Assembly: GCF_021134715.1 (NCBI RefSeq)
Contig: NC_060025.1
Location: 1,054,001-1,118,000, forward strand
Length of the DNA: 64,000 nt
DNA from: Daphnia pulex
Taxonomy: Eukaryota; Arthropoda; Branchiopoda; Diplostraca; Daphniidae
Direction: 5' to 3'
Part shown: positions 49,901-60,122 of the stretch, one piece after another
Numbering within the stretch: position 1 is the stretch's first letter
How the letters are laid out: every line of letters begins with the position of its first letter
Notes under the pieces: model-generated
Told to the model about the DNA's origin: nothing
The model's input: only the letters and a program-made list of their open reading frames with translations
The model's database searches: none
Position numbers and translations under genes: made by a program

Positions 49901-50383
49901 GTGTTTCAAAGCATTTTAAAATTATCATTTTGTATTTGTATAGTTGGAACGGAACAAGTTCGACTGATTTGAAGATTCGCTTAGAAATGTTTTCCTCGTA
50001 TGTGGTTTCGTCATTGGATGCCGAAGATAATTCGAGTGAGATTGGTTTTAAAAAATTACCAAACGGTGAAGTCGTCGTGGATATTGCCCAGGTAGATAGG
50101 ATACGTTAAAAACTTCTTACGATGTTTCATTCTTCAATAACAATTAATGTGACAGGTCAACCCGAATTGTGGTCGATGCTTTCGATTAAGAGCGGGACGG
50201 ACGGGATTGGTAAGAAATATCCAACCTGGAAGGATTGATCTGTGGGAAAAGAATCGCCCACAATTTCATCATCACTGGCTTTTACATGGCCCAGACAATT
50301 CGACGTTGTGGGCTGGTACAAGATCTTCAATCGACCACTCAAACAAATGGCTTGCAGCGAAGCCGCAAACTTGCAGCAGCTAA
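40901..50383 (+). CDS. Alpha-2-macroglobulin/TEP-family protein without thioester, with FAMeT-like domain
   Basis: Twenty-two exons join in phase: 40901-41037, 41113-41501, 41708-42165, 42239-42403, 45660-45812, 45903-46111, 46191-46314, 46391-46650, 46716-46944, 47027-47348, 47434-47649, 47716-47811, 47877-48164, 48238-48454, 48520-48730, 48808-49000, 49073-49191, 49261-49392, 49469-49681, 49745-49881, 49944-50091, 50156-50383; 1547 residues. A signal peptide (MKASLLLQSAFVTVLVGLL) is followed by macroglobulin-type beta domains. Residues about 810-985 resemble the Methyltransf_FA domain (YHLVMGGEDNMYSWI, FWISWDQIKLG, RYIGFSTSWGFRG). An alpha-toroid region from 1016 keeps SADGSF, LRLTALTVHALSSI and QNDDGSFADG, but the GCGEQ thioester is absent. 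A receptor-binding-like C-terminus with CGRC follows. RKKR at 921-924 could be a furin site. Relatives act in innate immunity or protease control as secreted or surface proteins; covalent opsonisation is not possible here. Confidence 0.88.
42404..45659 (+). other. Long intron 4 of the macroglobulin gene
   Basis: This 3.26-kb intron separates phase-0 exons (donor CAA/GTAAGG, acceptor CTCTGCAG). All other introns of the gene are under about 210 bp. No internal gene or repeat was recognised; it could house regulatory sequence. Confidence 0.7.
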
Positions 50384-50795
50384 AGGAATAATATCAAATC
50401 GAAGGATTGAATCATTTAAAGGATTTCCTATTTCCGCTTTTCCCGTTACTTTTTCTTGTTTCATATTGGAATTCTTGAACGAAAAAAACAAAACAAATTT
50501 TGAATCATGTTTTGACGAAATATTCCTAAAGCGAAGCAAATCGATAAATTTTCTTTGTTGTTATACGAAATATCCTAACTGTGGAATGTTCCCTACTCCC
50601 CAGATGACAATACATAGACTCACGAAACTCAAGAATTTGATTGCAACAAGAATTGGTGTTTCTTATTCAATACTAACGATGCCTGTGCATGTTACCCTCT
50701 AGGACCGACCCGCAAGTTATTTTTATGAAAAAACATGTGTTTTTTTTTGGGGGGGGGAGGAGGGATTTATTTAGTACTAGAGTTATTATGAGTTG

Positions 50796-51025
50796 CTGAC
50801 AGTAGAACTCCAAAGACATAAGAACTCCTTTTTTAAATATTATTAAAAATACCCGACAACAGAACTCCAGTGCCCGACACTAGAACTCCACTACGCGACA
50901 ATAGAACTCGATTTAAAATTCAATTGAGTTCTACTGTCGGGCATGAAATTTTTTTTAAAATCGTTGGAGTTCTATTGTTGGACATTTAAAATATTTAAAA
51001 TTCAATGAAGTTCTATTGTCAAACA
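50796..51025. repeat. Fold-back array of TAGAACTCCA units
   Basis: Four forward units of GACAxTAGAACTCCA lie near 50796, 50857, 50876 and 50898. Three reverse-complement units (GAGTTCTACTGTCGGGCAT and variants) follow near 50925, 50964 and 51005. The array folds on a centre near 50915. It lies about 400 bp after the macroglobulin stop codon. Confidence 0.75.
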
Positions 51026-54000
51026 TGAAAATAATTAAAGAATTTATTGGCTTATTTTATTATTTATTGAATTTATTATTCTCTTCATACCCCTGTCATG
51101 AGTCTACCCTTTTCCTTTTCGAGTTCATGAAAAATTGTTCAATTCGAACAATTTGAAGTCGGTGCTTACTAAATTCGGGTTTTCTGGGTTGATAAATTGG
51201 CCGCAAGGTGGCTTGATTGAGACAGCATGAGCACTTGGGCAGAGCAGCTGATACCTGCTTGGCTACAGGATGCTGTGGCTGTACAAATATGTGTGAATGT
51301 GCCACGTCGAAATTCTGATTTTGATTAAAAAAGAAAATGGAAGAAGCTCAACATTACCATCTAATGAAAAGGTAAACAGCTCTTTTATTTACATAAATTT
51401 CAGATTATCAACGAATGTTGTCGTGACATGATGCGATGCCCATGACAATTTATATTAGTATCTTTATTTTTTTTCATTCCTCAGTGCTGTCGAACATGTT
51501 CGTGGTTTTGTTGCAGCAAGCAGGTGAAAGGTGTAGTTAAATACAGTTTAGCTGTTGCATGGAGTCTGTGGTGCCTATGCTATCCTGGAGTGTTTAGTTG
51601 TTCTGACTGGTTCTGACGTATGGCTTTCTGACTTTCTCTCAGCTGCTAAGTTCTCAGTTGAAGAATTCTGTTGAACTGCACATGATCTGAAATGATGAGC
51701 ACTTGACACTTGTATTTCATCAGAACTTCTTCTTTGGATTAGCTGAGGTATAGTTATCAGTCTGATTTTAACTAGTCATTAATTAATTGTTTACACTGGG
51801 TGATTTTTAAATAGGATACTTCACTAAAAGGAATCATCTTGCAAGGAAACTTGGTGCAGAAGTAGCTGATTGACCGTTAGTTTATTCTGGTTCTGAGAAA
51901 CACATGACAAAAATTTGGAGAAGAAAAACAATCTCTCGGATTCATCACAGATTTTGCAGAATCCTAACAGAATAAGAAGGGAGTGTCCTACAGCTGAAAT
52001 TGTGCCCCATTTTACCAAGTATTGCTGGCTCCGGTCAACATTTGGTCTAGTTGCGTAAGCATTTTTGCCAGTGAACAGTCGGAATATCGAAAATCTTTAA
52101 GTAATACGCAAAAATCTTATTTTTGTTTAAGCTTAAATTAAATTAAATTTCCAACTCGTTTTTACAGCAGTAATTGTAACGTGCCTTACCTGAGATCGCG
52201 AGTCATCCCATCCAGTTCATCCCAAGACCGCTATTTCATATGACTTGACATGCAGGATACGGCGAAAAAAACCATCGAGCGAATGATGTTGGACAGCAGC
52301 AACGCGAAGCGGCTTACCTCTGAAATATATGTCGAACGATAATGAAGTGGAAGTGAATGCTGCAGTCCTTTCCGTTTTCTCCTCTACAAATCAGTCGCTC
52401 TGCTTAAAGCCAAGTTAGTATAATCAAGTCCTCCTGAGTCCAGGCCTGTACACAAGTCCTTATAAACAAGGTGACTTTTATTTTTTTAATTTACAGGTTC
52501 CAAATTAAATTACAGGTTTCTAAATTGGCATGATAGACTTAATGATAAGTACCTTTCCTTTCAAGAAAGATAACAAGACAACATTTAAGAAAGACAACAA
52601 GGTCCCTTGTTTAGCAACTAATGGCTGCTACTCTTGAATCTCCCTTTTTACTTCCTTAAACGGGCCCTCTTGATATGAGGTAATGTTTTCTGTCGCTACA
52701 ATGTTATTAAAAATTTTTTTCATCCAAATAAATGTTCGTTCTGCTTACAGGGTAATCCTTCGCTACTTATCGTGGACTTCAACCATTGCTGGAAACCAAC
52801 CTTGAGAGCATGCTGTCATTCAAGAATGATAAATTGTATTGTTAGTTAAATTACTAGTGCATATCTGGGCTCCCTTCTTTTCTGTGGCCCCGTTTCCCTA
52901 ACTAAACACTAACCAACGCCCGCCGGTGGTCACTCGCCCGCTGTGAAACCAGGAGGAGGGGAGGGCTCTGGTCGAACGGGGACTTGGAAGGCGCATGATC
53001 CGATGAAAACTTTTGGAGGGTCATGAGTCTAACCCGGAAGCCTAGTATGACTACATCTCCCCGGAAAAACTTGCCTCGTACTTCTCTCTTCTTCTCGGTC
53101 CAGATACTATCTCTGGGGGCCGTAGACAAAACCTATAACAGCATGTGCGAGTTTATAAGATGCAGCCCACTACCCAATGAAAGAAAAAGCCGTGGATTTG
53201 TTTTGCGGACATCTGCGTCAGTCACGCAGATTTCCGTACAAATAGTCCATCGTTTTTTGTCTCATTGCCGCAGCGGTGGTGGCGGGTTTGCAATAAACTC
53301 GTACAGTAGAAAAACGTCTTGAACCGGACGCTCTGTTTATTGAATTATTGAAATAAAAATAAAAAAAAGTTGTATTGAAATATAACTTTTTTATTCATTA
53401 TGACATTACATTGTTTTTGGCTTAAACATTGGTTTATGTGGTTTAGGGTATAAATTTGAGGATTAAAAGGTGTATGTTTGTGGGGCTTGAAGAATTGGAA
53501 GGTGTAAGTTTGTGGGGTTTGGAGATTAATTGGTAGGGAAAAGTTTGTAGTTTTAAATTAACTTTTTTATCCAAACTTGAATTACCCCCTCCCTCCAACA
53601 TCCTCCACTTTCCTTTCCCAATCCCGAAAACATGTTTATTACTTGTGGACATAAACAATTAAGCATCCCCATATTTCTTTTTTGTTCCTTCTTAACAAAT
53701 TAACGGTGAACTACATTAAATAATTATGTAACTTTGGTAACACGACAGCAGCACTAAGGAACGGCTAATTGAATTTGATGCAGAAAGATCTATCACCAGC
53801 ATAGGCTGAAACAACGTACCACAGCGGACAGCAACTACGCGAACATACAAGATAAACCTGTAACCGAAATGAAATGAATTAAATCTTCACTATCAATGGA
53901 AATGCTGTCTGAAAAGACAAATTAATGACACTAGCTTTAGTGGTTTTAGTTAAACAAAAAAATTCTGAAAACAATATCTGATCATTGCTATTGTTGAAAC

Positions 54001-54249
54001 TTAACAAGATGTGTGATTTAAACTACAACAAAGAAGAAAGAGAAGCTAAAACTTAAACGGGATGTTAATTCTGTTTTTAAAAAATCAATTACTTACAAGC
54101 AGTGAATTCTCATGTGACGATAACAAAAATTACACAAGTAGAACTATAGCCTAACTATGAAACCTCAGATGAACCTCAGAGTCAGTTCAAAGCAAGCTTT
54201 TTGAATCAGCAATACCTTAATCTATCAATCTTAAATCTGTCAATCTTAC
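51026..54249. other. Intergenic with dispersed-repeat fragments; no gene
   Basis: About 51488-51600 (GTGGTTTTGTTGCAGCAAGC, GGTGAAAGGTGT, TATCCTGGAGTGT) matches about 57830-57960 in inverse orientation. The remainder is AT-rich with a G/T-rich tract at 53430-53540. Frames of 65-100 codons carry no recognised motif. Confidence 0.5.
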
Positions 54250-54396
54250 CTTGTCCTAAATTAGAACAAAGTGGTGACTGGTGGTAAGTGGTAACCATAA
54301 AATTATGAGTAGCAGCATTTTCTTGCTGTTGTCGCAAAATAGATAGCATCAAAGAATTAGATCTGGCGAAGGCATCAATATCTTGAAGATTTACAA
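54250..54396 (-). other. Orphan exon-like segment
   Basis: On the minus strand an acceptor (TTTTCCCTTTCAAG) and a strong donor (CAAG/GTAAGA) bound 147 bases with one open frame containing DIDAFARSNSLMLSILRQQQ, an amphipathic, helix-prone segment. A second donor-bounded stretch (…TTGCAG/GTTAGT at 54475) lies just upstream. Phases do not let me join them, or join them to the gene at 57842-58422, so this may be part of an interrupted or decayed gene. Confidence 0.35.
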
Positions 54397-54783
54397 CTTG
54401 AAAGGGAAAAATTAATGTGAACATTATTGTCTTGAAAAACAGTAATTCAAAATATTTTTGGTAAAATAACTAACCTGCAACAGAAATGATTTTGCTTCAG
54501 AAGACATAGGTTGTGAGCTTGCATTTTTGGATTAGACCATTTCATTTCTATTGTCACGAGCAGTTGTACCTAGTTGGCCAGGTACATGAAAGTCAAGAAG
54601 TAGTAAAAGTTAGTCAAGAATGCAGTAAGAATTTTTAGCTGAAGAATGTTTTATCTATTACTTAAAAACAGTTAACTTGTTATCCGATCTCCGTTGTTAA
54701 ACTTTTTAAGTAACTTATGAAAGTTACGACGTGTAATCACTGTAATGTAATGTCATGTGACTCATGTCTGTCTGTGATTGACT

Positions 54784-57214
54784 GTGCAACCATCTTAAGA
54801 TTCAAAACTCATTACTAGATGTCGCCAGAGTCGCCAATGTTGTTCGTTCCTGGTGAAACGAGGCGAAATGAGCGAAACAAATTTTTGCTTATATTATACT
54901 TATTCCTGTGATTTCAAATACCAAATTGAACTTCGTATCTTATGTAGGTTTACATGGTTTATCTTTATCTAGTTTTCTTATTTTTATATTGTACCAACTT
55001 ATTTCTTCAAATTCTAGATGCATTACTGACAGTCATTCCAACTCCAACAAGTTGTCTAAGGGCTCAGTCAATTTCCATCCATTAGATCTTCATGCTGTCA
55101 AAAGCCTAAAACTCAGATTTGAAGCACACACATAGTGGAATACAAATGTGCCGAGATAAGGTATTTCCCCATTACTGCTACCAGACCATTACAATTAAGA
55201 TTTTCATACAACATAGGTATTCTTGCTTATGACGAACCATAGGATTTTTTCTGAATCTCGCAATTTTGGTGATGTACCCTGGAACAGCATGTTTGTTGTT
55301 ATGGCTGTTTTTACTTCAGTTTAGAAGGCAGCCCAGCTAAGAGATAGGTAGAGTTTAATTTCTTATAGGTAAATTTGTGTAAATTTGTAAATAACATAGA
55401 GAATTTCCTTGTCCCATTTCCACTTAAGAGTTTCAGTGACATGAAGAGTGTGAAGTGAACCACCTATCACCTCCTACTGCAATACTTCATCACACTTTCT
55501 TTAGCATCAGGAAATTTATCTCAACATGTGGAGTAAGGCTGTTAGTTGCTGTAAATTCCAATTATACGGTTTTGTCATCATGAACATTTCAGTGTGCTCA
55601 TAGAAAAGGTAAAGATTGATATGCTTTATTCATTTTTATATTTTCATTAATGTAAAACATTTTTTTTTACAGAGCACGCAGTTTCTTTGTGGAATCGTGT
55701 GGTCCTCTAACGGGTATTCTTGAGCCAACGCTGGCTTTTGTCCATGACCAACGCTCCATCCTTATCTTCCCGACGTAAGCTCATCCAGCTTCTGCTTCAT
55801 CGCTTTGTACACAAAAATACAACTTGTCTTTCCTCACTGACGAGTTGGAACACTTCAGTGGTCGCTTCCGTGCCGCTGTTACACACCCGCAGTCACTCAC
55901 CACGGGATTATGCCCAGGTACCCGACAATTTACTTATTTTCGTAGATTATCTATTCTAATAGTATACTTACTTGTGTCTGTAATAATTCCGAAATCAGGC
56001 CCTTCTTGCGCGCTTAAGTGTTACTTAGACGTTTCTTTTTTCTAACGCTAGATGGCTTTTCGATAATTGTCAGCTGTTGACAGTCAGTTTCAGTTACTTT
56101 AAAATCTCTTTAACCAATTATCGGCAGCTGTTGTGTGGAACTTTTTTTGTGAAAACTGACGATAACTATTCCCCCAATAAAGCTCACTTGTTAGATTTTT
56201 AATAATGTGTTTTTTTTTCTACTTCCGGTTTTCTGATTTCAGCCAGTAGTTAAGTAAATATTCATTCGACGCTCAAAAGAACCACAAATTCGTGATCCTC
56301 GTCAAATTTGTGATAAAGTTCATGTTTTTTTTTTGTATGTTTTCGTACTTCCGGTTTTGAAAATTTTCCTGAACTATAGTTCAGGAAAATTCTCGATTTT
56401 GGCCAAATTTTTGATTTCGTTTAAATGATACCTATTCGACCCCAAATTTCATGGAGATCACGAATATGTGGTTTAATTTGTCGACAGCTCAATGGTTAAG
56501 GCGCTGTGGTTACTTCCGGTATACTTCCGGAAATTTTTTGAATAACTAGCAACTGAGCTTTGTTCTGTTTACAGTTCTCAATATTGCAAGCTTGATTTAA
56601 AATTTTAAAAAATGCAACTTTAAATCTTTGAGCTAAAAAAACCAGATCAATGTACCTACATGTATTAAGTAACTTTTATTAGCATGTAACTAAATAAGAA
56701 TTGTTTTCTCTTTATTCAGGTAATGCAGAGGAAACGTCGAGATGATGGACACCAAAACATCTTCGTTATCTCCAAAATGTCAGCGCGGATCATCATTTGT
56801 TGTTGGTAATGTTTTCGTTTGTGTTAGTTAACTCGTTGACTGTCACGCCTTTGTCCCCCCCCCCTACCTCCTTAGCACGGGCCTCCTAGAGGCCTTCTAA
56901 TAGCGTGCATTCCATCTTCCCCTATCACCCCGGACTTGTCAGCAATGGCAAGTCCCACCTTGGTCATGGATCCTTCAGACATGGCGCGTAGAGAGTAGAG
57001 AACAACCTACGGGTTGTATGGCGTGGCAGCCAACGGGTTAACTTAAGTGTATGTATGTATTTATGCATGTATGTGATTGTAAAATGTGGTGGAATTGTGG
57101 GTGGAGGTGGGACAATAAAGCAATTCCTTTTAAAGTTTTTTGTTTGCTGTGTCTTATAACTTAAAATAAAATCATGTTTAGCACTTGACTGGTATATTTC
57201 TTACAACTTTAAAG
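54784..57214 (+). mobile_element. Unrecognised dispersed repeat, copy 3 (plus orientation)
   Basis: Matches the two palindrome-centre copies from GTGCAACCATC...ACTCATTACTAGATGTCGCC through AATAAAGCAATTC to ATATTTCTTACAA. It carries scattered substitutions and about 250 extra bases near 55190-55440. Its 5' part is intact, so it shows what the palindrome centre is made of. The same acceptor (TTTATTCAG) and 3' block with GTCAGCGCGGATCATCATTT are conserved. There is no long open frame. Confidence 0.75.
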
Positions 57215-57841
57215 TTTTATATAAGTTATAGGCAGAAGTGACTGATGTGAGTGACTATCTGCAACTCCTGTGGCACAGCATTTCAGAACACCAGCACAGC
57301 TACTTTCTTCAATCGTGTATCAGCTGCATAATCAGATCTCTCAACTGGAAATAGGCTGCAAAACCACTGCAGATTGAACAGCACAGGCATAGTTTAAGTA
57401 TCACCAAATCCTATGGGGAAAAAGGAATATTATTTTCCATGATCAAACTTAAGATGCAAAAGAAATTGTGTAAAACAAATGACAGATTTTTTTCCAAGAT
57501 AAGATTCCATTCATTGGCAAATAAAATTTTAAATGAAGATTAAATCCCATGAAAAGAGAATTCTGTTTAAGTGTTAGAAAAAGTTGATAATACAGAGTGG
57601 AAATTTTTGTTCTAGTTTAATCAGAATAAAATTGTTAACTCAAAGGAAGCTGATCACTATATGATATCTTTCACGGAAACTATTATTTGGAAGCAAGAAA
57701 TAGCACCACTTATTGTCTACATCAGATCAGAGTTTACTTGTCAGTTGAATTAAAAAAAAAAAAGATGCAAGACTTCCCAAGTTGCAACCAATAAATGCCA
57801 TTTCAACTTACCATTTCAAAAAGTCTTCCTGCAATGACAGT

Positions 57842-58422
57842 TTATGACACTTCAGGATAACACAAGCTCGATAAACTGCATGCAGCAGCTGCAGCTCAAC
57901 TTGACTAGATCACACCTTTCACCAGCTGGCTGCAACAAAACCACTGTGGCCATCATGTCAGCCATGGAGCTCAGAATTTGTTGAGTTCTCACATTCTGCA
58001 ACAGTTAAGCAACGGGATCTCCAACCTGAACACCAACTAATAAAATCCATAGCATCATTGCAGGGAAATTGATCAGCAAAATTACTCTAATACCTCTGTA
58101 GTGTTTCTGTGTGAGATGAGACGTACATCCGAACAGGTACAGCTAACAACGGACAACGTTTCGGCAAAATGGAAAGCAGTGTCCACGTGATCGTTTATTT
58201 GGCCAAGTGGAAATGATATGCCAGATTGCCTGTAAATTCACACAGCAACATCTAGGTTTTATTACATTGAGAAATCCAAACTAGAATTTACCCATTAAAT
58301 TTCAATGCTGAAAATGTAGATCGACAACGCAATTCCGTAACAAATTTGGAATACCTTTTCACTTGGCGTTTCGGAACCAAAGTGGCGAAAATTTCGTCCT
58401 CACTCAAAGAGACTCGCGTCAT
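57842..58422 (-). CDS. Small unrecognised gene, four exons
   Basis: Minus-strand exons 58355-58422, 58094-58229, 57916-57995 and 57842-57875 join in phase to 105 residues. It begins MTRVSLSEDEIFATLVPKRQ, continues with GQINDHVDTAFHFAETLSVV and SCTCSD, then an amphipathic segment ending MADMMATVVLLQPAGER. The first two exons have clear splice sites and coding-like composition. The last two are less certain, and the true 3' end may lie beyond, possibly past the repeat at 54784-57214. No signal peptide is seen, so it is probably intracellular. The family is not recognised. Confidence 0.5.
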
Positions 58423-58770
58423 CTGGCGGCTGGGGGACAACTTGATTTTAGCCACCTACTGACGAGCCAACAGATTCCTCCGCGATCACCACGTTTGACT
58501 AAAAATCGAAAACACTAAAAAGTAAAAACGAACACAACGCTCTTGAAAGCATCAGTTTTCATTTTTGTAAAAATGTGTCGCTGGACGATATTGGTGATTG
58601 GCAATTGCTGGCTCGCCAAAATAATTGGAAATTGAGTTTGGAAATTAAAAATTCTGACTTAAGTTTGAGATATACTTAATGAATTTAATTCCATTGGTAA
58701 CCTGTATTTTGAATAAGTTGAATACAAATACTTAGTAAATTTCATTAAAAATAATGTATTATTTTCCTAT

Positions 58771-59658
58771 TTAGTTTTTTTTTGGGTAAATATCGATAGG
58801 AAAGCGCTGCAACAATCCACAAGTAGGAGCACGAGGAGGGACGTAGGCAGGACGGGGTGGTGCCCAGTAGACTGGTGCAGACGGGACTTGGTAGGCCGGG
58901 ACCGAATATGAAGAGTACGATGGCTTGTATTCAGGGTATCTAGCCTCAGCTGGCGTTTCTGAATTTAAAATATAAGTCAGTAAGTTTTCAATGCCAAGGC
59001 GTTTGATTTTTAGAGATCCGCGCAACTTCGTTTTATCTCTACCTTCATAAAACTAATGAAAGGGAGCGAGCAGGTAATAAGTGCGGTAGGAACTAGGAAG
59101 GATAACTAAAACACGGCTAGATAACCTTTTGCCTTCGTTGCTTATCTAGTTATCTTCCGGAGCACTAATCAAGACACGAAACGGAAGCGGAAACGTCAGC
59201 TGTTCACCAATTTGATAGCCCATTTCATTTTTGAAAAGAAACGATTGGTCGATTGCTCCACACTTCCTTCTGCCGTTTCCGGCAACGCACGTCACAACCT
59301 ACGCATGGGAAAAATTATTTGCATTAACAGAGAGTCGATTTTAGTTTCCATTTTTCTTGAATTTTTGTTCCGATTGTTCAACACAGAATAGCTTAAAATG
59401 TCATTATCAAATGAACTTTGAATTGAGATGTGAGGGGAAGCATTGGACTTGGTTACTTGTTATTCATTAAACAAAACCTTATAAAATTTGTAAGTGGTGC
59501 TGAACCACACCTTATCGATGGTTAAACGGGGACGAAACATTTGTTGATACAAGTTTCCGTTGTTGACTGAAATTCCGGGAAATGGGCATGGACTGATTAA
59601 AATAAAATTTCAAAGAAAATAGAAACATACGTACGCACCAAGAAATTGTGAAGGTCAT
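58771..59658 (-). CDS. Small unrecognised gene with two possible 3' ends
   Basis: Minus-strand exons 59639-59658, 59511-59592 and 59146-59298 join in phase: MTFTISCPCPFPGISVNNG, then QQMFRPRLTIDK, VVTCVAGNGRRKCGAID and a tail ending PEDN at TAG 59146-59148, 84 residues. Alternatively, a GTGAAC donor inside exon 3 (after GYQI) splices in phase to 58771-58960, a Pro/Tyr/Ala-rich exon (PEYKPSYSSYSVPAYQVP) ending CGLLQRFPIDIYPKKN at TAA. Cysteines in CPCP, VVTC and RRKCG suggest an extracellular disulfide-bonded protein, but the first exon as read lacks a clear signal peptide, so the true start may be further upstream. Function unknown. Confidence 0.5.
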
Positions 59659-60122
59659 TGCCTGTCTTAAATAGATGCGTGTTGTGTTTCAGCTCGTTAC
59701 GCAGGTAAACGCTTCAGGTGCTTTTTCTTTTACAAACGTGTTTTTTTTACAGATTGTCATTTTAAAAATACTCAAAGGTATTTTTAAAACTGCTTAAATA
59801 AAAATAGCTCCTCCCCTGCCCCAAATGCAGTATTCATTTCACAATTTTAAAAATCACCCTAAAATAATAGTTGCCGATAGATTATTCCCGCCCGGGGCTC
59901 CTGTGATGGTTGATTTTGAAATTACATCTCTTTTACTTCCCAAGTCCGTATCTTTTATTTTCTGCGGTGCGTGTCTGCGGGGATTTTTTTTTACTTTTAA
60001 AGAAACCTGTTGCGTCAGTTCCCTTTTGCTCGACAACCAAAACAAAAAGAAGTTCATTCACTTCACCTGCGAGACGCGTGCAGTGGAGAAGTTTCTTGTG
60101 GCTCGGCAACACATAAACACCA

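Noticed and set aside
50156-50383. Intron beginning at the GTAAGA near 50209
   Set aside because: The frame stays open through it and continues with receptor-binding-like sequence (NIQPGRIDLW), so it was kept as exon.
51096-51305. 69-codon minus frame with several cysteines
   Set aside because: No signal peptide, no homologous motif, and located in repeat-rich DNA.
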